Assembly (NCBI GenBank): GCA_046635845.1
Contig: JAQQXN010000001.1
Reading direction: 5' to 3' (one strand)
Origin: UBA168 sp011055275
GTDB lineage: Archaea; Thermoproteota; Thermoprotei_A; Marsarchaeales; UBA168
DNA: 64,000 nucleotides
Below, piece by piece: positions 23,724-32,583 of this stretch. The notes beneath the pieces are model-generated. The model did no database searches. It saw only the letters and a program-made list of their open reading frames with translations, and was not told the origin of the DNA. The translations under genes and the position numbers were made by a program. The number at the start of each line of letters is the position of its first letter. Within the stretch, counting starts at the first letter, position 1.

Positions 23724-25088
23724 TTGAAATCCGTTGATGTACTGGTGATAGGCGGTGGAGGAGGAGGCTATCCTGGTGCTTTTCGCCTTTCAAAGGCTGG
23801 GTACAGCGTCTTGATGGCTGATCCGAAGGGCGTGCTTGGAGGCAATTGTCTTTACTCAGGTTGCGTTCCCTCAAAGACCGTGAGGGAGATGTGCCAGCTT
23901 GCGGCAAGGGCAAGGAAGTTCCTGAAGGTGGAGCCAAGCCGCTCCTTCTTCACCGAGGTTCAGAAGCACAAGGACCAGGTGCAGGAGATACGCTTTGAGC
24001 AACACAGGGAGGAGATAAAGGAGAACGGGGCCGAGTACGTCAAGGGGGAGGTCGAGGTTAAGGGACCCAGGGAATACCTATTGAAGACCGAGGAAGGACA
24101 GCAAGAGGTAACCGCGAGGTACACCATCGTGGCCACGGGGACCGAGGTCGAAAGACCTCCTATACCTGGGGCAGAGCTTGCCATAACCAGCGATGATGTC
24201 TTCTCTTACCATCCGACCCTGACCGAGCTTCCCGACGAGATGGCCATAGTCGGAGGAGGCTACATAGCCTTTGAGGTGGCCTCGATGCTGAACGCCCTTG
24301 GAACTAAGGTCCATGTTCTGGTGAGGTCTGATAGGGCTCTCAGGGAGGTGGATAAGAGGCTTGTCGACATGTTCCTGTCATCCCTAGACAAGGACATAGA
24401 CGTGAAGTTCAACGCCCCCACCCTTGCCATAGAGAGGAGGGGCAACAAGACTGCAGCCATCTATTCCAGCGAGGGTCAGAAGAGGGAGATAGTCGCCGAT
24501 CACGTTCTCGTTGCAACGGGCAGGAAACCGGTCACGCCCAAGGGGCTTGAAAAGCTGATGCAGTTGAACCACGGTTACGTTCCAACGGACGATGGTATGG
24601 GCACTCCGGTTCCCGGCGTCTTCGCCACTGGAGACGTCACGGGAAAGACCACGTACTTCCACGCAGCGGTAAGGGAATCCTTGGTCGCCGCGCATAACAT
24701 AATGGCGGGAGGCACGAGGACTGACTACATGGACGTGAGGGACGTCCCCGTGGCCATATTCACCTTCCCGCCCATAGCGTACGTCGGCATAACTCCCGAG
24801 ATGGCATCCAAGATCGGCATCAAGCTCCTTGAGGTATCGTACCCGCTTAAGAGAGACGTCATGGCGCAGGTCTACGACGAGAGGGAAGGCGAGGTCAGGA
24901 TATTCGTGGAAAGGGAAACCATGAGGGTAGTTGGGGGCTGGGCGCTTGGCGAGGACGCTCCAGAGGTGATAAACGAGATAGGGGTCGCGGCCCAATCGGG
25001 GCTGAACCTGAGGGCATTGGCGGAATACGCGGGGCAGCACCCGGTTCCCTTTGAGGACATATCGTACGCGGCCAGGGCAGCCCTGTAA
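23724..25088 (+). CDS. lpdA: Dihydrolipoamide dehydrogenase-like flavoprotein disulfide reductase
   Basis: FAD- and NAD-dependent pyridine nucleotide-disulfide oxidoreductase, 454 aa. The N-terminal FAD loop is VLVIGGGGGGYPGAF, the redox-active pair is GGNCLYSGCVPSK, the NAD loop is MAIVGGGYIAFEVASML, and FATGDVTGKTTY is the second FAD contact. The C-terminal interface carries the His-Pro dyad as GQHPVPFEDI. It can act as L-protein for the glycine cleavage system at 9.6-12.8 kb or for 2-oxoacid complexes. TTG 23715 is an alternative start. Confidence 0.88.
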   Translation: MKSVDVLVIGGGGGGYPGAFRLSKAGYSVLMADPKGVLGGNCLYSGCVPSKTVREMCQLAARARKFLKVEPSRSFFTEVQKHKDQVQEIRFEQHREEIKENGAEYVKGEVEVKGPREYLLKTEEGQQEVTARYTIVATGTEVERPPIPGAELAITSDDVFSYHPTLTELPDEMAIVGGGYIAFEVASMLNALGTKVHVLVRSDRALREVDKRLVDMFLSSLDKDIDVKFNAPTLAIERRGNKTAAIYSSEGQKREIVADHVLVATGRKPVTPKGLEKLMQLNHGYVPTDDGMGTPVPGVFATGDVTGKTTYFHAAVRESLVAAHNIMAGGTRTDYMDVRDVPVAIFTFPPIAYVGITPEMASKIGIKLLEVSYPLKRDVMAQVYDEREGEVRIFVERETMRVVGGWALGEDAPEVINEIGVAAQSGLNLRALAEYAGQHPVPFEDISYAARAAL

Positions 25089-25091
25089 AAG

Positions 25092-25099
25092 CGTATATG
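25092..25099 (+). promoter_or_regulatory. TATA-like box of the alcohol dehydrogenase gene
   Basis: The sequence cgtatatg is about 27 nt upstream of TTG 25123, supporting that start although the frame is open further upstream. Confidence 0.5.
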
Positions 25100-25122
25100 T
25101 TTGCCCTCGGTATTTACTCAAA

Positions 25123-26133
25123 TTGAAAGCCATGCTCCTTTATGATCCGGATAAGGTTGAAAATGATCCCCTTAAGTACGAAGACGTGCAAACCCCCGAT
25201 CCGAAGAGGGGGGAACTCCTCCTAAAGATAATATCGTGCGGGGTTTGTCACTCAAACCTTCACATGATCGAGGGCGAGTGGGTTAAGTATGGGCTCCCAG
25301 CTAAGAAGCCAATAATTCCCGGTCATGAGATCATTGGTAGAGTAGAAGAAGTAGGCGAGGGCGTGACGGACTTCAAAAAAGGGGATCTTGCTGGCGTGCA
25401 ACCCATATACAGCACGTGTGGTCACTGCGAGTACTGCCTCACGGGAAGGGAACAGCTATGCCAGTCGAGGCAGGTCACGGGAGAGACCGTGGACGGTGGT
25501 TACGCGGAGTACATAGTGACGAAGGCCGACTTCACGTACCACGTGCCAGAAAACATAGACCCGGAGACGTCATCGCCGCTTTTCTGCCCGGGCATAACCG
25601 CCTATGGGGCCGTTAAGAAGGCAGATCTCTCCCCAGAAAAGACCGCTTACGTGATAGGCGTGGGTGGAGTTGGCCACATGGCCATACAGCTTGCAAAGCT
25701 CTACGGTGCGAGGATAGTGGCCGTCAGCACCTCGGAGGCGCACAGAAAGCTGGCGGAAAGCCTGGGGGCTGATGAGGTTCTGGATCCCGGAAAGAACTAC
25801 GAAAAGGTCAACGACATGAAGAGGCAAGCCGACTCGGTCATAGTGTTCGCTCCATCGCAGGATGCCGTGGATGCAGCCTTCAGGCTTGTGAAGCCCGGAG
25901 GAACTGTTGTGATGGGCGTTCACGGGCAGATCCGCAACTACTACTTCTTTGACGAGGTAAAGGTCACCGGAACGCTCGTGGGAAACAGGCAGGATATGAA
26001 GGAAGTGCTGAGGCTGGCCTCGGAGGGCAAGATAAGGGTCGAGGCCGAGAAGTTCGCGCTGAAAGAGGCCAACGAGGCGCTGAGGAGGTTGAAGCACGGC
26101 GAGATAAACGGAAGGGCAGTGCTCATACCGTAA
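25123..26133 (+). CDS. Zinc-dependent medium-chain alcohol dehydrogenase
   Basis: MDR-family oxidoreductase interconverting alcohols and aldehydes or ketones with NAD(P). Catalytic Zn ligands are Cys in CGVCHSNLHM and the GHE of PGHEIIGRVEEVG. The structural Zn site is CGHCEYCLTGREQLC. The cofactor loop is VIGVGGVGHMAIQLAK. In the first motif the usual CHTD/CHSD Asp is Asn. Length 336 aa is typical. Substrate unknown. The opposite strand is covered by the run-on tail of the xylose isomerase frame. Confidence 0.88.
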   Translation: MKAMLLYDPDKVENDPLKYEDVQTPDPKRGELLLKIISCGVCHSNLHMIEGEWVKYGLPAKKPIIPGHEIIGRVEEVGEGVTDFKKGDLAGVQPIYSTCGHCEYCLTGREQLCQSRQVTGETVDGGYAEYIVTKADFTYHVPENIDPETSSPLFCPGITAYGAVKKADLSPEKTAYVIGVGGVGHMAIQLAKLYGARIVAVSTSEAHRKLAESLGADEVLDPGKNYEKVNDMKRQADSVIVFAPSQDAVDAAFRLVKPGGTVVMGVHGQIRNYYFFDEVKVTGTLVGNRQDMKEVLRLASEGKIRVEAEKFALKEANEALRRLKHGEINGRAVLIP

Positions 26134-27522
26134 AACTGGCAAAACCCTGGAGAGCCTTTGGCGGTTCGGCCGCTCAGCGCCCATCGCTTCAATCGAGCTT
26201 TTTCCTGAAAACCTGAAGCGCTTAAAAAATCGTTTATATCCGCTTAGGTACTCGTTGAGTAGCCCCTCCAGATACTCCTGCCTTCCGGACTTAGGCTTGA
26301 ACCCCTCGTGCTCAAGGGCGTATTTCTCCAGTTCTTTCAGTGACGCCTTGCCGCTTAATATCTTCTTCCCAAGCTCTTGCGAGTAGCCCGCGTACCTATC
26401 CTCCACGAACTTGTCCAGCTCTCCATCCTTTATTATCTTCTCGGCTACCATGAATCCCTTGGCAACGGTGTCCATCCCTGCCGCGTAAGCGTACGCAAGG
26501 TCTATGGGCTCAAATGATCCCCTCCTGACTTTGGCGTCGAAGTTGAAGCCTCCGGGAGCGATGCCACCGTTCTTGAGCACTTCGTAGGCGGCCATGGTCG
26601 CGTCGTAGAGGTCAGTTGGGAACCTGTCAACGTCCCACCCAACGAAGAAGTCTCCCTGGTTTATGTCGATGCTTCCCAACAGGCCCAGCACGCGAGCAAG
26701 CCTTAGCTCGTGCTGGAAAGGCCTGTTCGCGAGGGTGGCGTGGTTTGCCTCGATGTTTGCCTTGAACTTCCCCTCTAACCCGTACCTCTTGAGTATGGCG
26801 TAAAGGCTCATGACGTCGCTGACGTACATGAACCTCATGGGCTCCATGGGCTTTGGCTCTATTAGGAGTTGCCCCTTGAACCCTATTTCCTTTGCGTAAT
26901 CGGCCACCATTCCCAGGAAGGACCCGAAAAGGTCAAGAGAGAGCCTCATGTCCGTGTTGAGAAGCGTCTCGTATCCTTCCCTTCCAGGCCATATTACGAA
27001 GTTCTCGCCTCCAAGCTCTAGGGTGACGTCGAGCATCTTCTTGACCTGCGCCGCAGCCCTGGCGAAGACCTCGGGATAGGGCGACATGGCCGCGCCGTGC
27101 ACGTATGACGGATCTCTGAAAAGGTTTGCAGTTCCCCATAGGAGCTTTACACCCTTCTCTGCAGATTTCTCCTTGAGAAGCGGCACCGTTTGATCGAGGT
27201 ACTTCTCTATGAGGGACAGCTTATCGGTAGCGGGAATGACGTCCATGTCATGGAACGCGTAGTGCTCGAGCTGCAGCTTGCCCGCGAACTCGAACGCAGC
27301 CTCTATCTGTTGCCTTAACTTCTTCTCGGGATCGGACGTTGCCCACGGGCGTATCATGGTCCCTACGCCAAAAGGGTCGGCCCCTTCCCCAAAGAAGTGC
27401 CAAAGGGCAAGGGAGAAGCGCGTGAGGTCACGGAGCTTCTTCCCGGCGATCACCCTTTCCGGATCGTAATGCTTTAGGTACTTTCCCCTTATCTCAGGAA
27501 AATACTCCGCCAATGAGTTCAC
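25570..27522 (-). CDS. xylA: Xylose isomerase with a run-on C-terminal frame
   Basis: Class II-like sugar isomerase converting D-xylose to D-xylulose. Recognised blocks are RFSLALWHFFGEGADPFG, YAFHDMDVIP (catalytic His and Asp), VIWPGREGYETLLNTD, LLIEPKPMEP (metal Glu and the Lys), FKANIEANHATLANRPFQHE, SIDINQGD and GWDVDRFPTD. The family length is about 435-445 aa and ends near EYLEGLLNEYL, but this frame stays open for 650 codons, antisense through the adh gene. A six-T tract (plus-strand A6 at 26224-26229) lies just after codon 430; one extra T would give a stop there. I read the last about 215 codons as spurious. GTG 27522 has a tttatatt box about 26 nt upstream. Confidence 0.85.
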   Translation of the reverse strand: MNSLAEYFPEIRGKYLKHYDPERVIAGKKLRDLTRFSLALWHFFGEGADPFGVGTMIRPWATSDPEKKLRQQIEAAFEFAGKLQLEHYAFHDMDVIPATDKLSLIEKYLDQTVPLLKEKSAEKGVKLLWGTANLFRDPSYVHGAAMSPYPEVFARAAAQVKKMLDVTLELGGENFVIWPGREGYETLLNTDMRLSLDLFGSFLGMVADYAKEIGFKGQLLIEPKPMEPMRFMYVSDVMSLYAILKRYGLEGKFKANIEANHATLANRPFQHELRLARVLGLLGSIDINQGDFFVGWDVDRFPTDLYDATMAAYEVLKNGGIAPGGFNFDAKVRRGSFEPIDLAYAYAAGMDTVAKGFMVAEKIIKDGELDKFVEDRYAGYSQELGKKILSGKASLKELEKYALEHEGFKPKSGRQEYLEGLLNEYLSGYKRFFKRFRFSGKSSIEAMGAERPNRQRLSRVLPVLRYEHCPSVYLAVLQPPQRLVGLFQRELLGLDPYLALRGQPQHFLHILPVSHERSGDLYLVKEVVVADLPVNAHHNSSSGLHKPEGCIHGILRWSEHYDRVGLPLHVVDLFVVLSGIQNLISPQAFRQLSVRLRGADGHYPRTVELCKLYGHVANSTHAYHVSGLFWGEICLLNGPIGGYARAEKRR

Positions 27523-27863
27523 TAAGTTATAAGGCTTGGAGGAATATAAACGCTAGTGTTGCGGCTTTCCTTTGCAGCGCGAAAAGTCAATTCAAATCCC
27601 TGATTGATGGGACTTTAGTCTTATCGATCAGCAGACTTTACCAATGATTAGCTAACCCATCTTGATGAAGGTATAAGCGCGATCAGAGAGCCTTTCACAA
27701 CGAGTGGATTGTCGTTGAAGTACGTGCTTCTTCGTGGGCATAACTTTGACGTGGTATAATGCCTCAATCTCAGTCAGAGGTAACTGCGTACTTGGATCTC
27801 GCCTAGCGCGTTATGTATTTGCGATAGCCTTAAGTTTAGATTCTACGCTTCTTTTGACAAATA
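27523..27863. other. Divergent intergenic region
   Basis: This 341-nt region contains the xylA promoter on its left (tatattcc on the minus strand) and the cttaagttta box at 27831-27840 on its right. The middle is AT-rich; nothing else is recognised. Confidence 0.5.
27831..27840 (+). promoter_or_regulatory. TATA-like box of the GH42-like gene
   Basis: The sequence cttaagttta lies about 28 nt before GTG 27864 at the left edge of the surface-protein cluster. Confidence 0.5.
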
Positions 27864-30800
27864 GTGAAGGTCAAAGTATTACTTAGTTACTTATTGATCA
27901 TTATTGTGTTAATTAGTTTTCTACCGCATTCCGATGCCTCTATCTATGAAGCAAACTCTCCGATCTTCTCTGCACAGATCTTCTATATGCCCTCTATGAC
28001 TGAAAACGATTATCGTGCGCTCGCATCCCTTGGCGTAAACACGGTGGAGCTCCAGCTTTACTGGTCTCAAGTAGAGCCGAGACCCAATATCTATAACTTC
28101 TCTTTACTGAGCTCCAACGTGAAGTACGCTGAGCGGGCAGGCCTACGTTATATTCTGATATTTTGGTATGGTCCATGGGATCCTAGCTGGATCAGAGAAT
28201 ATGAGCTCAATTCTTCATATGAGCCCGTTAATGGCCCTACGGATAGTTATCCCTCGTGGTGGAATCTGACGGAGACGCGCTATTACTTAGATTACGTGAA
28301 AACCACGCTTTCTAATTTCGTAAGCGACCCTGATTTCGTTGGAGCGTACATTAACTATGGCTGGTTGGATGCTTACTGGTACGGAGGGGGATACTCTAAT
28401 TCATCCGTGGCGATGTTCAGGGAATACCTTAGATCGAAGTATGGTTCCATAAGCGCGTTGAACGCCGTTTGGGGTACCTCTTATCTGGACTTTAACCAAG
28501 TAGTTCCGCCTCCAGGGCCGGGGAACGCCGGATGGTTAGACTTTGAGCGTTTCCGTGTGTGGTCATTAAATTACACGCTGAACTACGTGTATTCTTCTGT
28601 GGATCCCATATTGGCTGATCATGGAAAGCAACTTTTTATTTATTGGGGAGGCTTTCTCACGGATGCCCCTTATCACGTCGACTATCCAGATATCATTTTT
28701 TCCATAGCCAGAAAATACGGAGCGATCATAAATTTGGACGACGATACGTTTGCGGATCTATCTCTCACTTTTACGGACATGGCAAGGGCTTACGGTATTA
28801 AGCTCATGTTCGAGTGGCCAGGAGGTCCAACTGCTTCATCAATGATGCAAGCCAATAAAGCCGTCTTTCTGTCCTCGCTTTCCCACGCCATATCGGGCAT
28901 TCCCTGCTCAGTTGGGTACGATTACTTCGTTTACCCTCCTGCCGACTGGTATGGGGTTACTGCGCCCTATTATTCTTCATTTATATCGACGTACCCTGCC
29001 GGTCAGTTTCAGTTGGCCAACTCCTCCGTAGCTGCCCTTTACAGCTTCGCCGCTGAAACGGCGGATCCGGCAATCGGAGCACAAGAAGATAATGCCCTTA
29101 AGGACATGATTTACGAATACGTGCCATTTCAGGTCATAACGGATTATGAGATAGAAAATAACGCCGTTAACCTTTCCGATTATCGGTACATAGTGAACCT
29201 TGCGGGCACTTACAGCATGAGCCTACTGCCTGCTAAGGTTCAAAGAGCAGTCAATGCATGGATAGCTTCTGGCGGTCAACTCCTCCAAATATCTCAGGAT
29301 GGCATTATCTATCTGGAAAATCAAAGCAAAGCATTGAGTTACGTTTGGCCTTATCCGATCATCAGCGCTTTTTCCTGGCCCGGCAACTTAGATCATTCGG
29401 GACCTCAGACCTCGATTGGGAAGATCCGCGTTGGAGGAGCGTTACTGCAGTCCCTCTTATTGAATGGACCCGGTGGCTCTTCTGCCGAGTCTCAGGAGAT
29501 TCCTGTTTCCCAATCCACCGTTTACACGGTTAACCTTTATGTTGCGGCATCAAAGAGCAGCGAGGCAAAGATATCTGCTGAGTTCATCCTTGCCAACGGT
29601 AGTGTCGAGTCACCTTCTCTGGATAGCGTTGTCACTGGGAATCGTACATGGGTTTGGTTTCGGTTCGCTCCCCCTCAGGGGGCAGGTTACATGCGCCTCG
29701 TCCTTCAAAAGCTTGGTAGTATCCCGGTCGGCTTCGCCTCCATCAATATGTACGCATCAGGAAGAAAAGGGCCGAATCTTCTCTCATGGGTATCTTATGG
29801 TTGGTCAGGGCTACCTTTACCTATAGCTAACTCCACCGTTCTAGTGAACGGAATAGGAAGGCCAGCGTTGGTATTAAATACGACGATGACCAAGGCCGGT
29901 GAGATCGACTCACAAGTAATAAGAGTTGAGCCAGGCGAGCCTTTTTCGTTTTCTGCGTACGCAGACGTTGGCAAGGGATCTCCTGACGCAAGGATTAACA
30001 TAAGGTGGTATTTCACTAATGGATCAGTCGTCCAGGAGCAAGGTTACATGGAGTGGATTGACACGGGTTCTCAAACCCTTTCTGTAACCGGTACGGTACC
30101 TGCTGGAGCAAGCGGTATGCTGTTGCGTCTCATCGACGATGGCTCTGGTATAGATTACTTCACGAACATCACGCTAGCGTTAGCGCCGTCGTCACAAGAG
30201 GTAAAGCTCACGCCGTTTGCTGAGGTGAACGCGCCCTTTGAGAACCGGTTAGAGAGCTTGCAGCTGTTTCCCCTCGTAAATGCCGATCACGATCTGGCGC
30301 TTTTAACGTTATATGCCACGGATTATACTGCCATCGACACCACCACTAACATGCTTGGGCGTCCGCTTGGAAAAATCCCCTCCCCGTTGAAACTGGCCAT
30401 CAACGTTAGCGTCCTTGGGCTTGCCTCTGATCAAGACCTTTATGCGGTTAACATGACAACGATGTCAGTTTTAGCTGGGCCCTTGACACCAGTGGACGGG
30501 ATGATCAACTTGAGCGTAAAGGTGGGAATTCCTGAAGAGGCGTCGCTGCTGATCGGTCCAAAGCACTCGCTTGATGCGATTTCGGAGCTATCTCTATCGG
30601 GCCCTAAGGAGGTCATTGTTGGGCATCGCGTAAACTTCACGCTTTACCATAAGTCTCCTTTTGGAAGCGTCTCGCTGGCAAACGCCACGCTGGTCGTAAA
30701 CGGCACGCCTTATCCGCAAGGTGACGTCGTGATCAATGAATCAGGAAATTACGTAGCTTACGCGATCTGGAACGGCAAGAGGTCGAATGAGGTCACGTTC

Positions 30801-30932
30801 ATGGTAGGAACCCGGGCTTTCTTTGTGGCCTCGGAGCTTTGGTGGTTGCCGCTCCCCGTGGCAATCGCGGTGATAGTTACCTTCGTTTACATTTCCAGAA
30901 GAAAGGCGCGTCAGACGGTGGAAGGTCATTGA
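27864..30932 (+). CDS. Secreted, membrane-anchored GH42-like protein
   Basis: A 1022-aa exported protein. It has a signal peptide (LLSYLLIIIVLISFL), a GH42/beta-galactosidase-like TIM barrel (about 35-350), a barrel-associated domain (about 410-470, VPFQVITDYEIENN and IASGGQLL), beta-rich domains, and one C-terminal TM with a basic tail (LPVAIAVIVTFVYISRRKAR). The family segment MFREYLRSKYGSISALNAVWG is very clear. The region aligning with the DNEYG acid/base motif of GH42 reads YINYG (Asn164), while a Glu resembling the nucleophile is kept in LMFEWPGGP (Glu317). It may therefore bind rather than cleave glycans, or use other chemistry. Many sequons imply an extracellular site. Confidence 0.75.
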   Translation: MKVKVLLSYLLIIIVLISFLPHSDASIYEANSPIFSAQIFYMPSMTENDYRALASLGVNTVELQLYWSQVEPRPNIYNFSLLSSNVKYAERAGLRYILIFWYGPWDPSWIREYELNSSYEPVNGPTDSYPSWWNLTETRYYLDYVKTTLSNFVSDPDFVGAYINYGWLDAYWYGGGYSNSSVAMFREYLRSKYGSISALNAVWGTSYLDFNQVVPPPGPGNAGWLDFERFRVWSLNYTLNYVYSSVDPILADHGKQLFIYWGGFLTDAPYHVDYPDIIFSIARKYGAIINLDDDTFADLSLTFTDMARAYGIKLMFEWPGGPTASSMMQANKAVFLSSLSHAISGIPCSVGYDYFVYPPADWYGVTAPYYSSFISTYPAGQFQLANSSVAALYSFAAETADPAIGAQEDNALKDMIYEYVPFQVITDYEIENNAVNLSDYRYIVNLAGTYSMSLLPAKVQRAVNAWIASGGQLLQISQDGIIYLENQSKALSYVWPYPIISAFSWPGNLDHSGPQTSIGKIRVGGALLQSLLLNGPGGSSAESQEIPVSQSTVYTVNLYVAASKSSEAKISAEFILANGSVESPSLDSVVTGNRTWVWFRFAPPQGAGYMRLVLQKLGSIPVGFASINMYASGRKGPNLLSWVSYGWSGLPLPIANSTVLVNGIGRPALVLNTTMTKAGEIDSQVIRVEPGEPFSFSAYADVGKGSPDARINIRWYFTNGSVVQEQGYMEWIDTGSQTLSVTGTVPAGASGMLLRLIDDGSGIDYFTNITLALAPSSQEVKLTPFAEVNAPFENRLESLQLFPLVNADHDLALLTLYATDYTAIDTTTNMLGRPLGKIPSPLKLAINVSVLGLASDQDLYAVNMTTMSVLAGPLTPVDGMINLSVKVGIPEEASLLIGPKHSLDAISELSLSGPKEVIVGHRVNFTLYHKSPFGSVSLANATLVVNGTPYPQGDVVINESGNYVAYAIWNGKRSNEVTFMVGTRAFFVASELWWLPLPVAIAVIVTFVYISRRKARQTVEGH

Positions 30933-30974
30933 GTTATCCTTTTATTTATGAGAGTCAGCTATATAGTCAAGGTC

Positions 30975-32366
30975 ATGTACGACTTAGTGCTGATCCATCC
31001 GCCTCGTGTTCCGCGTTTTATGCCAGAAGTTAATCAGTTTGCGATAATGCCAGTGGGATTGATGAGTTTAGCCACCGAGCTGAAGCGCGCAGGGTATGAA
31101 GTCAAGATATTTAACTTGGGAATGGAGGCCTCAATTAATCCTAACTTTGACATTAAGTCGAGGCTGAGGAAAATTGAGGCGAAGGCTTACGGGATAGACT
31201 TTCAGTGGTTTGTGCATGCGTATGGAGTTTCGGCAGTGGCCGAGGCCATTAAGTCGCTCAGACCCAGCGCTAAAGTCGTTGTTGGTGGAATGAGCGCAAG
31301 CTGGTTCGCATCGGAATTGTGTAAGGAGAAGTATGTTGATGCAGTGGTGATCGGTGAAGGTGAGCAGACGCTAAAAGAGCTCGTGGACAGATGGGAAAAA
31401 AGCGAGCCCCTGGACGAAGTCAAGGGAATTGCGTACAGAGATGGGGGAAAGGTCCGGTTCACGCCGCCCAGACCACCTGTTTCTTTCGAGGTTTTTTCCG
31501 CCTACGATTTCACTTCGTTGGAGCTACTTGACGACTATCAAGCCTATCTGGGCATGGGTGGCAAGGCTCCTAATTTCTGGCTTCCCATAGCTAGAGGATG
31601 TCCCTATAATTGCACCTACTGCGGCGGTTCGAGGGAGGGGTACGCCGCTGCCATGGGAAGACAGGCCACGATTTTCCGGGATCCAGTTGTTGTCGCGAAC
31701 GACATGGAAAGCTTGTCTAAGTACGGAGTCAAAGTCGTGAGCTTTACACACGATCCCGAGATTGGGGGAGAGCGGTACTGGAGTCCCTTACTGAAGGAGA
31801 TCTCGTCAAGGGTGAGTGATGTCGGGATATACATAGAGTCTTTCCGCGTTCCTTCTGAGAAGTTCATGCGCTCGTTGTCTGGTGTAGTGGGTAGCAGTTT
31901 GGCGGTATCACCCGAGAGCGCGTCTGAAGAGGTGCGCAGGTTCAACGGGAGGAACGTAACCGACGACCAGATATTTCGCTCATTAGAGGTCGCTAAAAGC
32001 TTGGGGATCCCAGTTCTTGTATATTTCTTGATAGGCCTTCCTCGCGAGGATTGGCAAACCTTTTCCCTTTTTGAACCAATGGTCAGAAAGATAATACAGG
32101 GAAGGCTTGGTTTCGTCGTCCCTCCGATACCCTATACCATGGATCCCAATTCCCCAATGGCGGTCCGCCCATCGGATTTCGGTGTTAAGCCCTTGCTGAA
32201 GACCTATTCTGATTATAAGGCCATTTCGTCGTCAAACGACGAAAAGAAGTGGATTGCTCATGAAACCAAGTGGCTTAGCAGAGACGATATATACGACATG
32301 TTACTTAAAGCAAGGAAGATCCTCGAGTCATTTTACGGGAATCCCAAATTCGTTACTTTTGATTAG
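30975..32366 (+). CDS. B12-binding-domain radical SAM protein
   Basis: A 463-aa class B-like radical SAM enzyme. The N-terminal cobalamin-binding-type Rossmann region (about 1-150, VLIHPPRVPRF, YGVSAVAEAIKSLRP, VVVGGMSASW, GEGEQTLKELV) is followed by the cluster motif ARGCPYNCTYCGGS (CxxxCxxC) and a HemN/Elp3-like barrel (YFLIGLPREDW). The classical DxHxxG B12 motif is not seen. Relatives methylate or rearrange lipids, peptides and bacteriochlorophyll precursors. ATG 30975 is favoured by the ttttattta box about 29 nt upstream; an in-frame ATG at 30948 exists. It lies between two surface-protein genes, so an envelope substrate is a reasonable guess. Confidence 0.75.
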   Translation: MYDLVLIHPPRVPRFMPEVNQFAIMPVGLMSLATELKRAGYEVKIFNLGMEASINPNFDIKSRLRKIEAKAYGIDFQWFVHAYGVSAVAEAIKSLRPSAKVVVGGMSASWFASELCKEKYVDAVVIGEGEQTLKELVDRWEKSEPLDEVKGIAYRDGGKVRFTPPRPPVSFEVFSAYDFTSLELLDDYQAYLGMGGKAPNFWLPIARGCPYNCTYCGGSREGYAAAMGRQATIFRDPVVVANDMESLSKYGVKVVSFTHDPEIGGERYWSPLLKEISSRVSDVGIYIESFRVPSEKFMRSLSGVVGSSLAVSPESASEEVRRFNGRNVTDDQIFRSLEVAKSLGIPVLVYFLIGLPREDWQTFSLFEPMVRKIIQGRLGFVVPPIPYTMDPNSPMAVRPSDFGVKPLLKTYSDYKAISSSNDEKKWIAHETKWLSRDDIYDMLLKARKILESFYGNPKFVTFD

Positions 32367-32549
32367 GATGGGGCAACGCTGAGCCCGATTTTGCCTCGGA
32401 CTTTGTGAGAGCACGTACGAGACCCCTTCAATTACCCACTTAATTCTGACTCATAATGCTATATTTAAATACTTGATGATAAAAGTTAGCTGACTAAAGC
32501 CACTTTCGATACTTTTACTTCGCGTCTATTACGATAGAATCTCAAGCAG

Positions 32550-32561
32550 TATAAACTTAAA
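32550..32561 (+). promoter_or_regulatory. TATA-like box of the SHOCT/FtsX operon
   Basis: The sequence tataaacttaaa is about 28 nt upstream of ATG 32584 and heads the tight three-gene operon 32584-39328. Confidence 0.55.
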
Positions 32562-32583
32562 TTTTGGGGCAATACCCATACAC

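Noticed and set aside
24384..25133. Minus-strand open frame of 249 codons
   Set aside because: It lies wholly opposite the dihydrolipoamide dehydrogenase gene and shows no domain; treated as a shadow frame.
27585..27620. ttcaaat motif resembling a tRNA T-loop
   Set aside because: The flanking bases do not form a 5-bp T-arm and no acceptor or anticodon arm could be drawn.
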